Shown here piece after piece: positions 1 to 10,900 of a DNA stretch of 64,000 bases (position 1 is its first letter; every line of letters starts with the position of its first letter). The translations under genes and the position numbers were made by a program. The notes under the pieces are model-generated. The model was not told the origin of the DNA. It did not search any database and saw nothing but the letters and a program-made list of their open reading frames with translations. The DNA comes from Odiellus spinosus (taxonomy: Eukaryota; Arthropoda; Arachnida; Opiliones; Phalangiidae), in NCBI GenBank assembly GCA_963920705.1, contig OY987229.1, positions 18,419,728 to 18,483,727 on the forward strand. The letters are read 5' to 3'.

Positions 1-684
1 GTTAATGAAGCGAAAAAAGTTCATTTACTTGTAAGCCTGATTTTCATGGCTCCATTTCTGCGTCCACTGGAGTGATTAGCCATTGTTTAAAATCACAATT
101 ATAACTAATTCATGGCTTCTTCCTTTACCCGCGAAGTTACACATTTAACAATAACGAAAATGTTCCATAAAATAATTAAAATTAAGATTTAACACTGATA
201 ACATCGCGGTAATTAGCCATTTACGCCATCGATGTAGCCACTCGCCAGAGCAAAAATTACTAATGAACTCCAAGCTTTTTTTCAACGAAGGGGACCAATA
301 AAATTAAAGATCAGTAGTCACATGATTATTCCTCCTAAGGACTACTGATTAACCTTAGACGTGGGACTGAAAACATTATTAAGTAGTCTTTGGAAGAAGA
401 ACAGGTACGAAAATATATGTATTTTGATTTATTTATTTCTTGGAGTTTATTTCATCGAAATAATAAATTACGGTTGTATAAACAAGGCCATGAATAAAAT
501 TAAAAAAGACTCCCATTAGGCCATATATTATAGGTATCACATATAGCTGGCAGTTATATATATGATATATATTATACATATGGAGGACACTAGGGGGAAG
601 CGGCGGGATTTTTTGAAAGACGTTATAGTGACGTTTTTCAAACTGAGCTATGCGCCATCTCTCAATATTTTTATTTATAATTAC
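1..684. other. Upstream flank without gene
   Basis: AT-rich DNA with stops in all frames. The longest open stretch, on the minus strand near 433-702, has low-complexity composition and resembles no family I know. I see no exon, tRNA or tandem repeat here. Confidence 0.5.
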
Positions 685-1170
685 TTTAAAGGGAGAATGC
701 AATCTTTCAAATTTCTTATGATTTCTTATTGATTCTTTATAATCGAAATAGGCCTAATCCAATAGTAAAAAAAAAAAAAGAAAAATACTAAGCAAATTAA
801 ATTTTTAAATAACTCGGGGCCAGATCACGATATTCAGACCCCACTAAAAATGACTAAATAATAACCTGGGAGTTAAGAAAAGATTCATAAAATAATCTAC
901 GACCACCAGAAATATAAATTCCGCAAAACGTATTTGCAGAAATAGATCATCTATTTCTGGTATTTGAAATTTTCAAATTTCCATATTAAAATTCCAGTTT
1001 TTTTTTTCTTATAATTTTTAATTATAATTTATGTAACAAAGTTCGGGAAGAAGATTTTTCGCCTAGACTCTGCTAGACAGTAAAAAAAGAGCGGGGCATT
1101 TGCCTCGGTTGGCACGAACCTGTGAATCGATAGAATATTAGTGGTTATTGACTTTCATTCTCCCTTTAAA
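685..1170. repeat. Putative inverted-repeat element with TTTAAAGGGAGAATG ends
   Basis: The left end reads TTTAAAGGGAGAATGC and the right end is its inverse (CATTCTCCCTTTAAA), bracketing about 486 bp. The same terminal sequence bounds the long foldback element at 62604-63021, and the left subterminal region shares CCTAATCCA-like blocks with it. The interior contains a dispersed repeat (about 820-1000) also found near 12.9 kb and 19 kb. There is no coding capacity, so it would be a non-autonomous element. Only the ends were compared by eye, and the two ends could belong to separate insertions. Confidence 0.4.
820..1000 (+). repeat. Dispersed repeat, copy 1
   Basis: Shares ordered blocks with 12895-13080: CCCCACTAAA, then ACCTGGGAGTT, then AATCTACGACCACC, then AAAACGTATT and TTTGAAATT. 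Divergence is clear but the order is conserved, so this is a decayed interspersed repeat. No open reading frame. Confidence 0.5.
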
Positions 1171-2056
1171 AGGGTTTTTTCCCGTTTTAAAATAACAATA
1201 GAGTTGATAAGGTAAGCTGTAAGGCCTATTCCGCGCCCCCTTGCTCACCACACAAACTGGAACATCTGTTTCGTTCTACGTCAGAGACCTTTATTTATAA
1301 AATAACCTTAGAAACGGATAAAAGAGACGTTAAAAAGCACCCATATGTATTGAATATTTCCATTTTTTCAAGGCTGGCTCAAAGTATAGCATTTTATCTG
1401 ATTTTATATACTTGCCACCCTTGAAACTAACCAAAAGAGTTAGAACCCGTTTCTACGAGAAATGTTGTTTTTTTTTTTTTTTCAAGGCTGGGAGGAGGTC
1501 AGAATATATTAATCTATTGTTCACTTCAATCAAAATAGTGCATTTTTTGGATGTAATTCCAAGAAAGAAAAAAAAAAAAAAAAATAGGAAAAAAAAAGAT
1601 TAGGCAAAAAAATAATCTATCCTGTGGTTTTCGCTGGCAGTTTTGCAACTTTTGCACGTGGGGAACAGTGAAATAAAAAAGCGTTCTCAAGATATCGTTC
1701 ACTCTTACATTTACCTTTGGACTAAAGGTACGTGGTTGTTTCTTCTCTTGGGTCTTATGCTTTTAGTTACGGTTTCTTTGGAATTGGCTGTTGAGTCACG
1801 AGTGGCGCTTACCTTAGTTCTTTAAATCATTAATTTTTTAGTGAGTTTTAAAACCTTTTAAAATTTAAAATTAAGGGCTTATTTAAGGCCCGATTAGACC
1901 TCCAGAGTCCCTGACTCCCTCTCCCGAGTCCCCAGTCCCACGCTTCACTATAAGACACAGGCTTAATGCAAGTGTTCACTGACTTGAACTTCACTTTATT
2001 GAATATTTAGGTTTTCCTTTTCCAAGTTTCCATTGAAGTAAGAAACATAAATAACA
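1171..2056. other. Argonaute upstream region, including probable 5' leader
   Basis: About 0.9 kb before the Argonaute start codon. It includes homopolymer A and T runs (1460-1590), a short imperfect direct repeat of GAGTCCC/GACTCCC (about 1905-1942) and then the probable 5' leader. I cannot place the transcription start. A 60-codon open stretch at 1643-1825 lacks an ATG at its beginning and looks spurious. Confidence 0.4.
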
Positions 2057-3717
2057 ATGCCTCCCAAACGTAAAGGTATGTATTTAATTAACTATACCGC
2101 ATTTTATTGTGTAATTTTTGTTTATTTGTTCTAATTTTTAAAAGGAAGGGGAAGAGGTCGTGTTGAGGAACAGGCGCCCCCACAACCTGGCAGGAATATA
2201 CCAGCTCATCAACGTAATGATAATATTATTAATAATTGATTAATATAGTTTTATTTAATAAATGTTGTTTCTAACCTTTTCCAGCAACAGTTCGAACTGC
2301 CGAAGTTTTTCCTGAGTTGGTTAGACCAGCGGCACCGACTCCGCAGCAGTTTGCACCCGCGCCTCAGCAAATTCCGCCACAGCCGATAGTTCATGCTCCC
2401 ATACAAGCAGGAGCCCAAGTCAGACCTCCAACAGCGGCTTGGCAGCTTCCAAAGGCCCCGGAAGAAATACCACCACCTCAACAAAGATTACCGCCAAAGA
2501 AAGTGGTTGAGCCAAGAGTTCAAGATGTTACGAAAGAGTTGGCCAAGTTCACCATTGCCAAGGAGCCGGTCCAGAGTAAAATGCCACCTCGTCCTGGTTT
2601 TGGCACCCAAGGTCGTGTTATTAAGTTGATCGCAAACCATTTCCAAGTGGACATACCTGGAGGCAGTGTATACCATTATGATGTTGAAATTGAGGCCTTG
2701 AAGACTTTAAAGCCTGGAGAACAACCGAAACCTGATGAAAATAAAACTAGGGCCACTCCTCAACAGGTAAGAATGTTAGAAAGGTATAAAGAACATTTTT
2801 TAACCCTGATATTATTTTAGGTTTCTGGCAAAAGACTCAGTGCCAATATATCAAGATTAGTCATCAACCAGTTGAGAAACTGTTGCAGAGAATTTGCCCC
2901 TTATTTGCTGGCTTATGATGGAAACAAAAATATGTATACACGAAGACCTTTGCCTTTTGATAAGCAAACCACGTTTATCGTTACTTTAAAAGAAGAAGGT
3001 CATGACCGAGATAGCAGATTTAAAGTCAGCATCCAACCAGTTGAGAAAGACGGCACTGATTGGTGTGAAATTAACATGGAGCCATTGAAAGCTCTTTTCA
3101 AAGGAAAGGTTTCTGATGTTTCTTTCGAAGCTATTCAAGCATTGGATGTCATTTTGAGGAGCGGACCAGCGATGAAAATGCACCAGTTGCGGGCTTCGTT
3201 GTTCAATATCCCAAGGTTTGAAAATATTTCACTCTGATTAATTTAACAAAGAATGCGTATGGGAAAGTGTTTTTAGTGTGGTGATGAGGTTTGTGCTTAA
3301 AGGAAAAATAGGCTTTCTTCAGTCAGTTTCTAAAACTCTTAATTATTACCTAATTTTGACTCTGCAATTTTATTCTTTGTTTAGAAATCCAGCTGACAAA
3401 AAAGTGTTATCGAGCGGCCATGAAGTTTGGTTTGGTTATTATCAAAGTTTGCGTCCTGGTCAATGGAAGCCTATGCTAAACATTGATAAATCTAGCACTA
3501 CTTTCTATCCCAGCGGCCCAATTATTGGTTTCATTTGCGCTGTACTTCAACTAAGAGATCAAAATGAAATAGTACAGTTGAAACCCGATCAAATAAAAAC
3601 TTTGAACAAAGAGCTCAAAACTCTTCAGATTCAAACTAATCACATGCCAACCTACAAACGCAAATATAGAGTTTGGAAAGTAAGATATTTTCGGATACTT
3701 AAAGAATGCGTAAAAAC

Positions 3718-3762
<45 letters not shown>

Positions 3763-6700
3763 AAGAATTTTTAATTATCCTTGTAGATAACTGAGCAAAG
3801 AGCTTCCCAACTCAAATTTGAAGAGGAAAAGAATGGCGTTAAAAGGACTGTCAATGTTGCTCAGTATTTCCAGGAAAATTACAAACCTTTGAGATATCCC
3901 AACTTCCCTTGCTTGCAAGTTGGATCGGAAACTAAAAAGGTTTACCTCCCTATCGAAGTCTGTGATATGACAATTGGACAACATTACAAGAGGAAGTTGC
4001 AACCCCAACAAACTGCGGAGATGATCAGGTTTACCGCTACACCTCCTGCTGATAGATTCAGGGTAAAATTTAATTACTAGTAGCGTTGGCCAACATTATA
4101 ATTTAAGATATCTCCAAGAAAGAATAGAATTTTTAATGGGCTCAATTTAGCCGAGTAAACTTGTGGGAGTGGCTTGCAAATGTTTTGAAGTGTCTTATAT
4201 TTTTTCCACAAGTCTCTGACCTGCCGTAATAAGAATTCCTGGTATAACTTCTATCCTTTCTTGATATGATGGTAGATTTTGCTCGTGTCATCTGTTTTTA
4301 GATAGTAATCGTTGATATTGGTAACTGGTGAGATATCAGAACTATCGCTATCATTCAAATTTAACTGTGAAACTGAAAATTATAACTATATATATATATA
4401 TTGTTTTTCATTATATTTGCAGCATATTGCTGACAGCGTCAAAGAAATGCACCAACATGGCCGAGAATACATGAGGGAATTTGGAATTCAAGTGGCAACG
4501 GAGCCTCTGCACTTGGAAGGACGGGTCCTACAAGCTCCTAGGATTGTATATAAAGCAAATGCTCAAATTATGCCAAGGGACGGAGTTTGGGATCTGAAAA
4601 ACAACCAATTTTTCACAGTAAATTAATTTGTGGTTTCTATTGACACTAGGGCAGGAGTTCCAAATGATCTCCACTACTTCATCTTCTTAATTACGAATTT
4701 AAAACCAGATTACAACCACAGTGTTAAAAATTATTAGTGAAAAGTTCATTAAGTGGTGTAGTTGTAATCTGGAGCTAAAAGTTCCGGAGATCTTTTCAAA
4801 ACTCCTGTCTTAATCCGAACCTGATTTATTTAAGTAACGTTTATTACCCTATTTTTAACCATTATAGGGATGCAGAGTGAACAAATGGGTCATTCTATCC
4901 TTGGCTGGTGATCGTTTCTGTAGAATGGTAAAATTTATAATCTAAGCTTTATGAGGTTTACACTTAACAATTTTTCACGGTTATAATAGGACATGGTTGA
5001 AAAATTCGCAATGATGCTCTGCCAATTTGGAGAACAAACTGGCGTCCTCATGGATAAAGTTGCTGCCATTTTAAATAAAGGACATGATGCATCTCGCGGA
5101 GTTCCTATTGAAAAAATGCTAATAGACATCATGCATAACGTAAGTCAGAATTATATCGCATTGTATTTCCTACGCCGCCCAGGTTCAACGAACTATCAAA
5201 ACAATCTAAGCACTGGGGGCAAGGTTAATTTACGTGGAAAATAATGGAAATTATAAAAAAAAAAATTGCTTTAGGTTCCTGATGTAAATCTGATTGTCAT
5301 AGTCTTGGGTCGTTTTTCCAACTACGGAGAAATCAAGCAAGTTGCCGAAACCCGACTAGGACTCATGACTCAATGTATCAAGGATGAGAGTATAGTCAAG
5401 AAATGCAACCCTCAGTTGATCGTTAATTTACTTCAAAAGATAAATGCTAAAATGGGAGGAACAAACAACTCTTTACTTCCATCGGAAAAGCCAGAAATTT
5501 TCAAACGACCTGTTATAATAATTGGTACTGTTGTTGTACAATTTTGACTTTACAATTAGATTCAAGTTTTAATTAAATTTTTATATTATACTAGGGGCTG
5601 ATGTGAGTCATCCGTCCCCTGGAGATAAGATTAAACCATCCATCGCCGCAGCCGTTGGGAGTATAGATTCTATCCCCAGCAAATATTCGTGCGTGGTAAA
5701 ACTTCAGAAAAATCGGGATGAACTTCAGTCTCGAGTTGAAGTCATTCAAGATTTAAAATCAATGGTGGTTGAATTGCTGAAAGGTACATTAATAAATTTA
5801 TTAATAGAGCTTGCGGAGTTGACAATCAAAATTCTAAAAAATCCTAGTATAGCTCTAATCTTAAAATCTTATTTAAGCTTTCTACCGAAATACCAAAGTT
5901 AAGCCAGAAAAGATTATCTTTTACCGCGACGGCGTAAGTGAAGGCCAGTTTGCCGAAGGTAAGATGTGAACTATTGTAAAAAATGTTGCTCTGTTTATAT
6001 TAATAATTTTTATATATAGTGCAACATACGGAAGTGAAACAAATTCGCGAAGCTTGTCGAACTTTACAAGCGGATTATGAGCCAGGAATAACTTTTGTCG
6101 TTGTTGGAAAACGACATCATACACGATTCATGCCTCAAGATTCCAGAGATGGAGTTGGAAAACATAAGAACATTCCCCCGGGAACCATGGTTGATACCCA
6201 AGTGTCTTCGCCTGTCGACTTTGACTTTTTCCTCTGCAGTCACGCTGGCATTCAAGGAACTAGTCGTCCAGCTCATTACACAGTTATTTGGGATGATAAT
6301 AGCTTCACGGCTGATGATATCCAAAAATTGAGCTACTACTTGTGTCACACATTTGTTCGGTAAGAAGATTTTAGTCAATCTTTCCCAATACCCATTTTCT
6401 GAGAGGATATCATGGTAAAGCTTTGGTTTAGGTTTAATGTTGGCGGTTGAAATATTAATTTAAAAAGCTATTAGCTTAAGTTGGAAAGTAGCCTTTTTTC
6501 GTTTGGGGAAGAACAATTAGGTTGTCAAATTTTCAAATATTAATTTTAAATAAAATTCTTTTATAATTATAGATGTACTCGTTCAATTTCGATTCCTGCT
6601 CCTGTACAATATGCTCATTTGGCCGCATTCCGAGCTAAATATTACCTTACTACATTCTGCGACGCGAGTTCTTCTAGCAGCGAGGATACGTACGCTGGAG

Positions 6701-6783
6701 GTGATGAGTTTCAGTTACCACCGAATGTTTCTGAGGCCATTAACGTGAAAGCAAACATTAATCCTAAAATGTACTACGTTTAG
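2057..6783 (+). CDS. AGO2: Argonaute protein (AGO clade, AGO2/siRNA-like), 14 exons, complete
   Basis: RNA-guided silencing protein, probably slicer-competent. Exons: 2057-2075, 2145-2213, 2285-2766, 2821-3215, 3385-3679, 3787-4062, 4423-4617, 4868-4927, 4990-5139, 5275-5524, 5595-5783, 5878-5958, 6020-6359, 6573-6783. All junctions are GT-AG and the joined frame is 3012 nt (1003 aa). The start is followed by MPPKRKGRGRGR and a P/Q-rich tail (to about residue 128). Then come the N domain (about 130-275), L1 and PAZ (about 345-485; VAQYF and [11 protein letters not shown]), MID (about 578-715) and PIWI (about 716-985). 5'-phosphate pocket residues Y664, K668, Q680 and K706 are present. The catalytic tetrad is D733 (GADVSHP), E779, D811 (YRDGVSEGQ) and H906 (RPAHY). 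The C-terminus is MYYV. About six residues are inserted just before the glutamate finger relative to AGO1-type proteins. Known of the family: such proteins load small RNAs and cleave targets. The AGO2-type assignment rests on the Q-rich tail and C-terminus; an AGO1-like duplicate is the alternative. Confidence 0.95.
3720..3758 (+). repeat. Poly(T) tract in Argonaute intron 5
   Basis: An uninterrupted run of 39 T lies between the exon 5 donor (3680) and the exon 6 acceptor (3786). It may be a pyrimidine tract, a length-variable mononucleotide repeat or the A-tail of a degenerate retroposed sequence on the minus strand. Such runs are prone to length errors in sequencing. Confidence 0.85.
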
Positions 6784-6983
6784 AAATCATTAGGAGAAAC
6801 TTGGCTATTTTCTTACTTTTAATTTTTTAAATTTGACTTCGAAGACAAACACTAGTCTTAACGTTTTATAACTTTGATTATATCATCCTGTAAAGCCTAT
6901 TGAAGAATTTTTTTAATGGATGTACCTAAATCCTTTTACAGGGTATGATTTTTTAAGTGTAAAGTAATACTGTAATTGCTTCT

Positions 6984-6989
6984 AATAAA
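6984..6989 (+). terminator. Poly(A) signal of the Argonaute gene
   Basis: AATAAA lies 200 nt after the TAG stop, followed within 40 nt by a T/G-rich stretch (GTAGAGTTCTTTTTC). It would give a 3' UTR of about 220 nt. No other AATAAA lies closer to the stop. Confidence 0.7.
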
Positions 6990-7563
6990 GAAATGCTTAG
7001 TGTAATAACCGTAGAGTTCTTTTTCAAGTACATTAAAAAGACAGTACATTTAATTAAAAGCGCTAGTACCAATCTGTTTTTAATACACTTGAGATTAAAT
7101 CCTGATTGGGGCAAGGCAATTTCTTTTTTATACTACGAGAGCGTATCGAAATGAGTAAAACCTGTCATCAAACGTTTGTAACAATTAATCTCAAAGGGGT
7201 AGGTCTACAGTTTTTTTGAAGTGACTAATATTGGGTTTAAAAATAACTTATGTGAAAATTTTATTAGTTTCACCTCATAAGACCTAAAGTCTCGCACTAA
7301 GCCTAATTACAATTATAACCAGATTTTGCCTTAAACATCTGGTTAGTGGTTATCTAATGTTGTGGCAGGAATTACAATTTATACAATCCACCATGGGGCA
7401 GAGCTTTATACTCCCTTTAATTGGGCAAGTTTTCATCTCTCAGTGGCTTAACAAAGTAAAGTAAGAGAGAACAATAATAAGTAATAATAACCTCTTTATA
7501 ATCAAAAATTCATAATACAAAAATGACTAGAGCATTAATACCATCCCATATTCGTACCGTAAT
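6990..7563. other. Spacer between the convergent Argonaute and PICK1 genes
   Basis: AT-rich DNA between the Argonaute poly(A) signal and the inverted-repeat element. I see no exon or repeat in it. The two genes end tail-to-tail, 1155 bp apart stop to stop. Confidence 0.6.
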
Positions 7564-7859
7564 ACCAAGAAGGATCAGATAAGGAGAGGAAAAGTGGGGC
7601 TGCGTTGAGTTAGAGAGAGAAGAGCCAACCTCCCACTCGGGTGGAAAGGGGGGATAGGAAATTCTTGAGGTAAACTGTTGTCACGTGGTCGCTAGCTAGC
7701 GCGTCTCATAAAGGATTCGTTTTACCCACGTGACAACAATTTACCACGAACCATCTCTACCCCCGTCTGTCCCCCGTTCTCCCAGAGTGGGAGTTTAGGC
7801 CGACGCAGTAGGAGCCGCGCCGTTCCCACTTTTCCTCTCCTTATCTGATCCTTCTTGGT
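7564..7859. mobile_element. 296-bp foldback MITE, copy 1
   Basis: Terminal inverted repeats start ACCAAGAAGGATCAGATAAG and run about 34 bp. Inside them are further inverted segments (GTTGTCACGTGG against CCACGTGACAAC), so most of the element can fold into one long hairpin around the GCTAGCTAGC centre. The flanks carry the direct repeat AAT on both sides, a probable 3-bp target duplication. It is clearly more GC-rich than its surroundings and has no open frame. A second copy of identical length lies at 54286-54581 with about three differences, implying recent movement. The superfamily is uncertain; 3-bp duplications occur in PIF/Harbinger-type elements, but the preferred TWA target is not seen. 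Confidence 0.88.
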
Positions 7860-7938
7860 AATACAAAACAAATATCTTAACTTTGGATAAACGCAATTAT
7901 GTTTTTTAATTTTTTAAACCCAATTTGACACAAAGTCT

Positions 7939-10900
7939 TTAACCCGATAATAAGTTTATTGGTAGAAGTTGTTGGTCCGTTTCAGAGGGGCTGGTAACTT
8001 CTTTCGCTTCTTCAGCTTGCAATAGTTCGTCATCCAGATCATCTTCCGGTTCATCCTAATTGTAATTATATCAAAATTAGAAGAGAAGTTTAGTTTTTCT
8101 TTAAAAACGTTTATAAAGTCTTAGAGAATTCTAACCTGATACGGACTAATCTGACTTTCCTCCGCGTAACGGAAGGTACTCTTTGATAGATCAACTTCAA
8201 TCGGGAAAATATTTGTCTCTTTCATAACTCCGTGACAATCATTATGATATCGAGAAAGAGCCGCAATCAATCTTTGAAGTTGGAAGACAATATCTTGAAC
8301 TGCAAAGTATTTAAAAAACATTTAGTCTAATTTTAATCATCATTAAATTTGAAGAGTTAATAATGTTGGCCAATATTCTATTTATACTGATATCAATATT
8401 CTTAGTTTGGACGTAACTTTTATAGTTTTCGGAGAAAAATTTATGTTTAAACGAGGAAAAACTGACGTCGAGATCATTATTCATTGCAGAATATTGAGAT
8501 TGGTATATACGCCCGTGTAACTTATATGACGAAATTGATAAATCAAAACCGATATTTTTGATTTTAACTTTTGGCGCAGAAATATCAGTTATCAAAATAG
8601 GAAATCAATATATCCTTAAACCTTCGATATCAGTTACTAATATCATCATTATATCGGTTTGGACCCATAATTATTTAAGAGATTAAACACTTCACCATGC
8701 TTTTGATCGAGCAGTTCTAATTTAACCAACACATCCGATCGTAATTTGGCAAACTTAGCCCTGGCTTCTTGTCGGCAGCGCAGTATTAGACTTAAAATTA
8801 GTTGAAAAGTTAGTTTGGTTAGATAAACGAGTAAAAGATTAAAAAATTAACCGGTATTCGTAATTCCCAGTTTCGACCCGATATAAAGGCTCTTGCAAAG
8901 CTTGGTACGTGTATTCTTCATCATCCATTTCGCGGACTTTTAAACAATAGGACTAGAAGGATTTGTTAGTTAGTTAGTTTGTTAAAGAATAAAAACTAAT
9001 TAATTATGAATGTCTCCCTTACTAAATACTCAAACTTAACATCAGCGTATTTCTGAATGGTTAATTTGGTATCTGGTACAGCTTTGTTAAGATAAGTACT
9101 TAAATCATTCAACATCTAGAGGAGAAGATAAATTTTAAATTAAACCATAGTATTAGGTTTGAATTACGAAAAGAGTCATACGGGGCGAACGGTTTTCAAC
9201 ATTTTGATTCCATATTTCTCCATTGACCTATGGGCTTCCCCAAAATGAGTAAACGCTTCGCTAGCGTGAGCAGTAGGTTCTCTGACACCAATTGAAGCGA
9301 ATACATCCCCGAAAGCTTTGGATTTAGAACAATTTTGAACAAAATATATTACAATTTTTTTCTTAACGCGTCAAATCGTAAGTTTATAAGCACCTTTGTG
9401 AACTTTACACATATCGAAGAAAGCTTTCAACATAAGTTTTGCGTGGTCCATAAGACCTTTATACATCAATTCGTTGCGTTCCAATTCTTCAAGTTTTTTA
9501 ACCAGGTTGTCTATTTATAAATCTATCATTATTTACAAGTTCAAAGCCGAATGTAATATAACTAATAACTACCATTGCAAAGAATAGCTCGGCTTAAACC
9601 CAGGGCGTCAGCCGTAGTAGCGCTCATCGACTCTACTATTCTATGTTTAACCTTTTTCAGAACTAAAAAGTTAAAAATGCGTGAATTTCCATAACATAAG
9701 AGATTATTAATTAAATATAGACTAACCAATATCTAAAGACTTTCCTTGTTTTGGATCGGCGTGAAGTTTGTTATAATTAATGACAACTTCCCCCTATTTT
9801 CAATAATTATCATTAAACTTCGAGATTTAATTCTACCACGAATTCATTTATTCTAACATGAATATGTAACTGTATCATTTGCCTTTCTATCACATTCAGG
9901 GTTGAGCGTTACCTTTCTAGATAGCTTACCAATTGTGGCTAAAAAAATGTGATCCTGACTCTGACATTAGATTTCTAATTTTCTACCAAGCCAACTTCCA
10001 TTTTATTGTTTAAATTAGGAAAAAATCTTCAAGAACTACAATTCCTTTTAAGAGCCCAGAAAATTTTCCTTATCGAGCTTCGAGCCAGAGATCTCAGTTT
10101 TTAATCAAGCCCTGAGTTTTAATTCTGCTTTCAAACCTTCATAGAACCTCAAAATTTTGATTTCGAGCCTTTATCGAGTATAATATTCAAAATTTAACAA
10201 TTATTTAAAAATTTAAATACCAGTAGAAAGTGATGCCAAGTACGAAACAAGACAGTTAAGTATTCATGTCGAATGAAAAAATTTGTGAATCTACTGGATA
10301 TTTGCCAACCTTAACAGCTTGAATCATTTTAGCAACTTCAACTTTAGTTTTTCCTTTAACTGTTTGACCGCTAACCCCGACAATTTCATCTCCAGATTGC
10401 AAAGTGCCTTCGATAGCGGCTGGTGTATTGTCAAAAACTTGTACGACGTACAAACAGGGGCAATTTGGGGCTCCACCTCCGATAGATATGCCTATCAAGT
10501 TTTTATCTTTTTTCAGGGTTACGCTTCCTGAAGTGATCGTCATTCCCCTAATCAAGTAAATTGGTTCAAAATAATGTTCATGATTGGGACTCTTACACTA
10601 TTTTTAACTTTACCCTGACAAATATGGCCTTAAAGCGAAAAATTTGTTGTAAATCAAAAGTGAGCTTCCAGCCACTTACATTTCATTCTAATTCACGTGA
10701 AATTACTAGATTCTAATTTCTTTCACATTACAGCGAATAATTATATAGCTTTTAATGCAGGCATTGAAAAACACTTAGTACTAATAGCGTAAAATTAAAA
10801 GGTACAATTACATATCAATCAGCAAATAATAAAAAATAATAGTGCAACTAGAAAATGTACTAGTCAAAATTATTTTAGCACAATTAGTATCAGAAAATTA

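Noticed and set aside
1643..1825. 60-codon plus-strand frame with a hydrophobic middle, upstream of the Argonaute gene
   Set aside because: It begins at TTG, has no donor or acceptor linking it to the Argonaute exons, and hydrophobic stretches arise easily in T-rich DNA.
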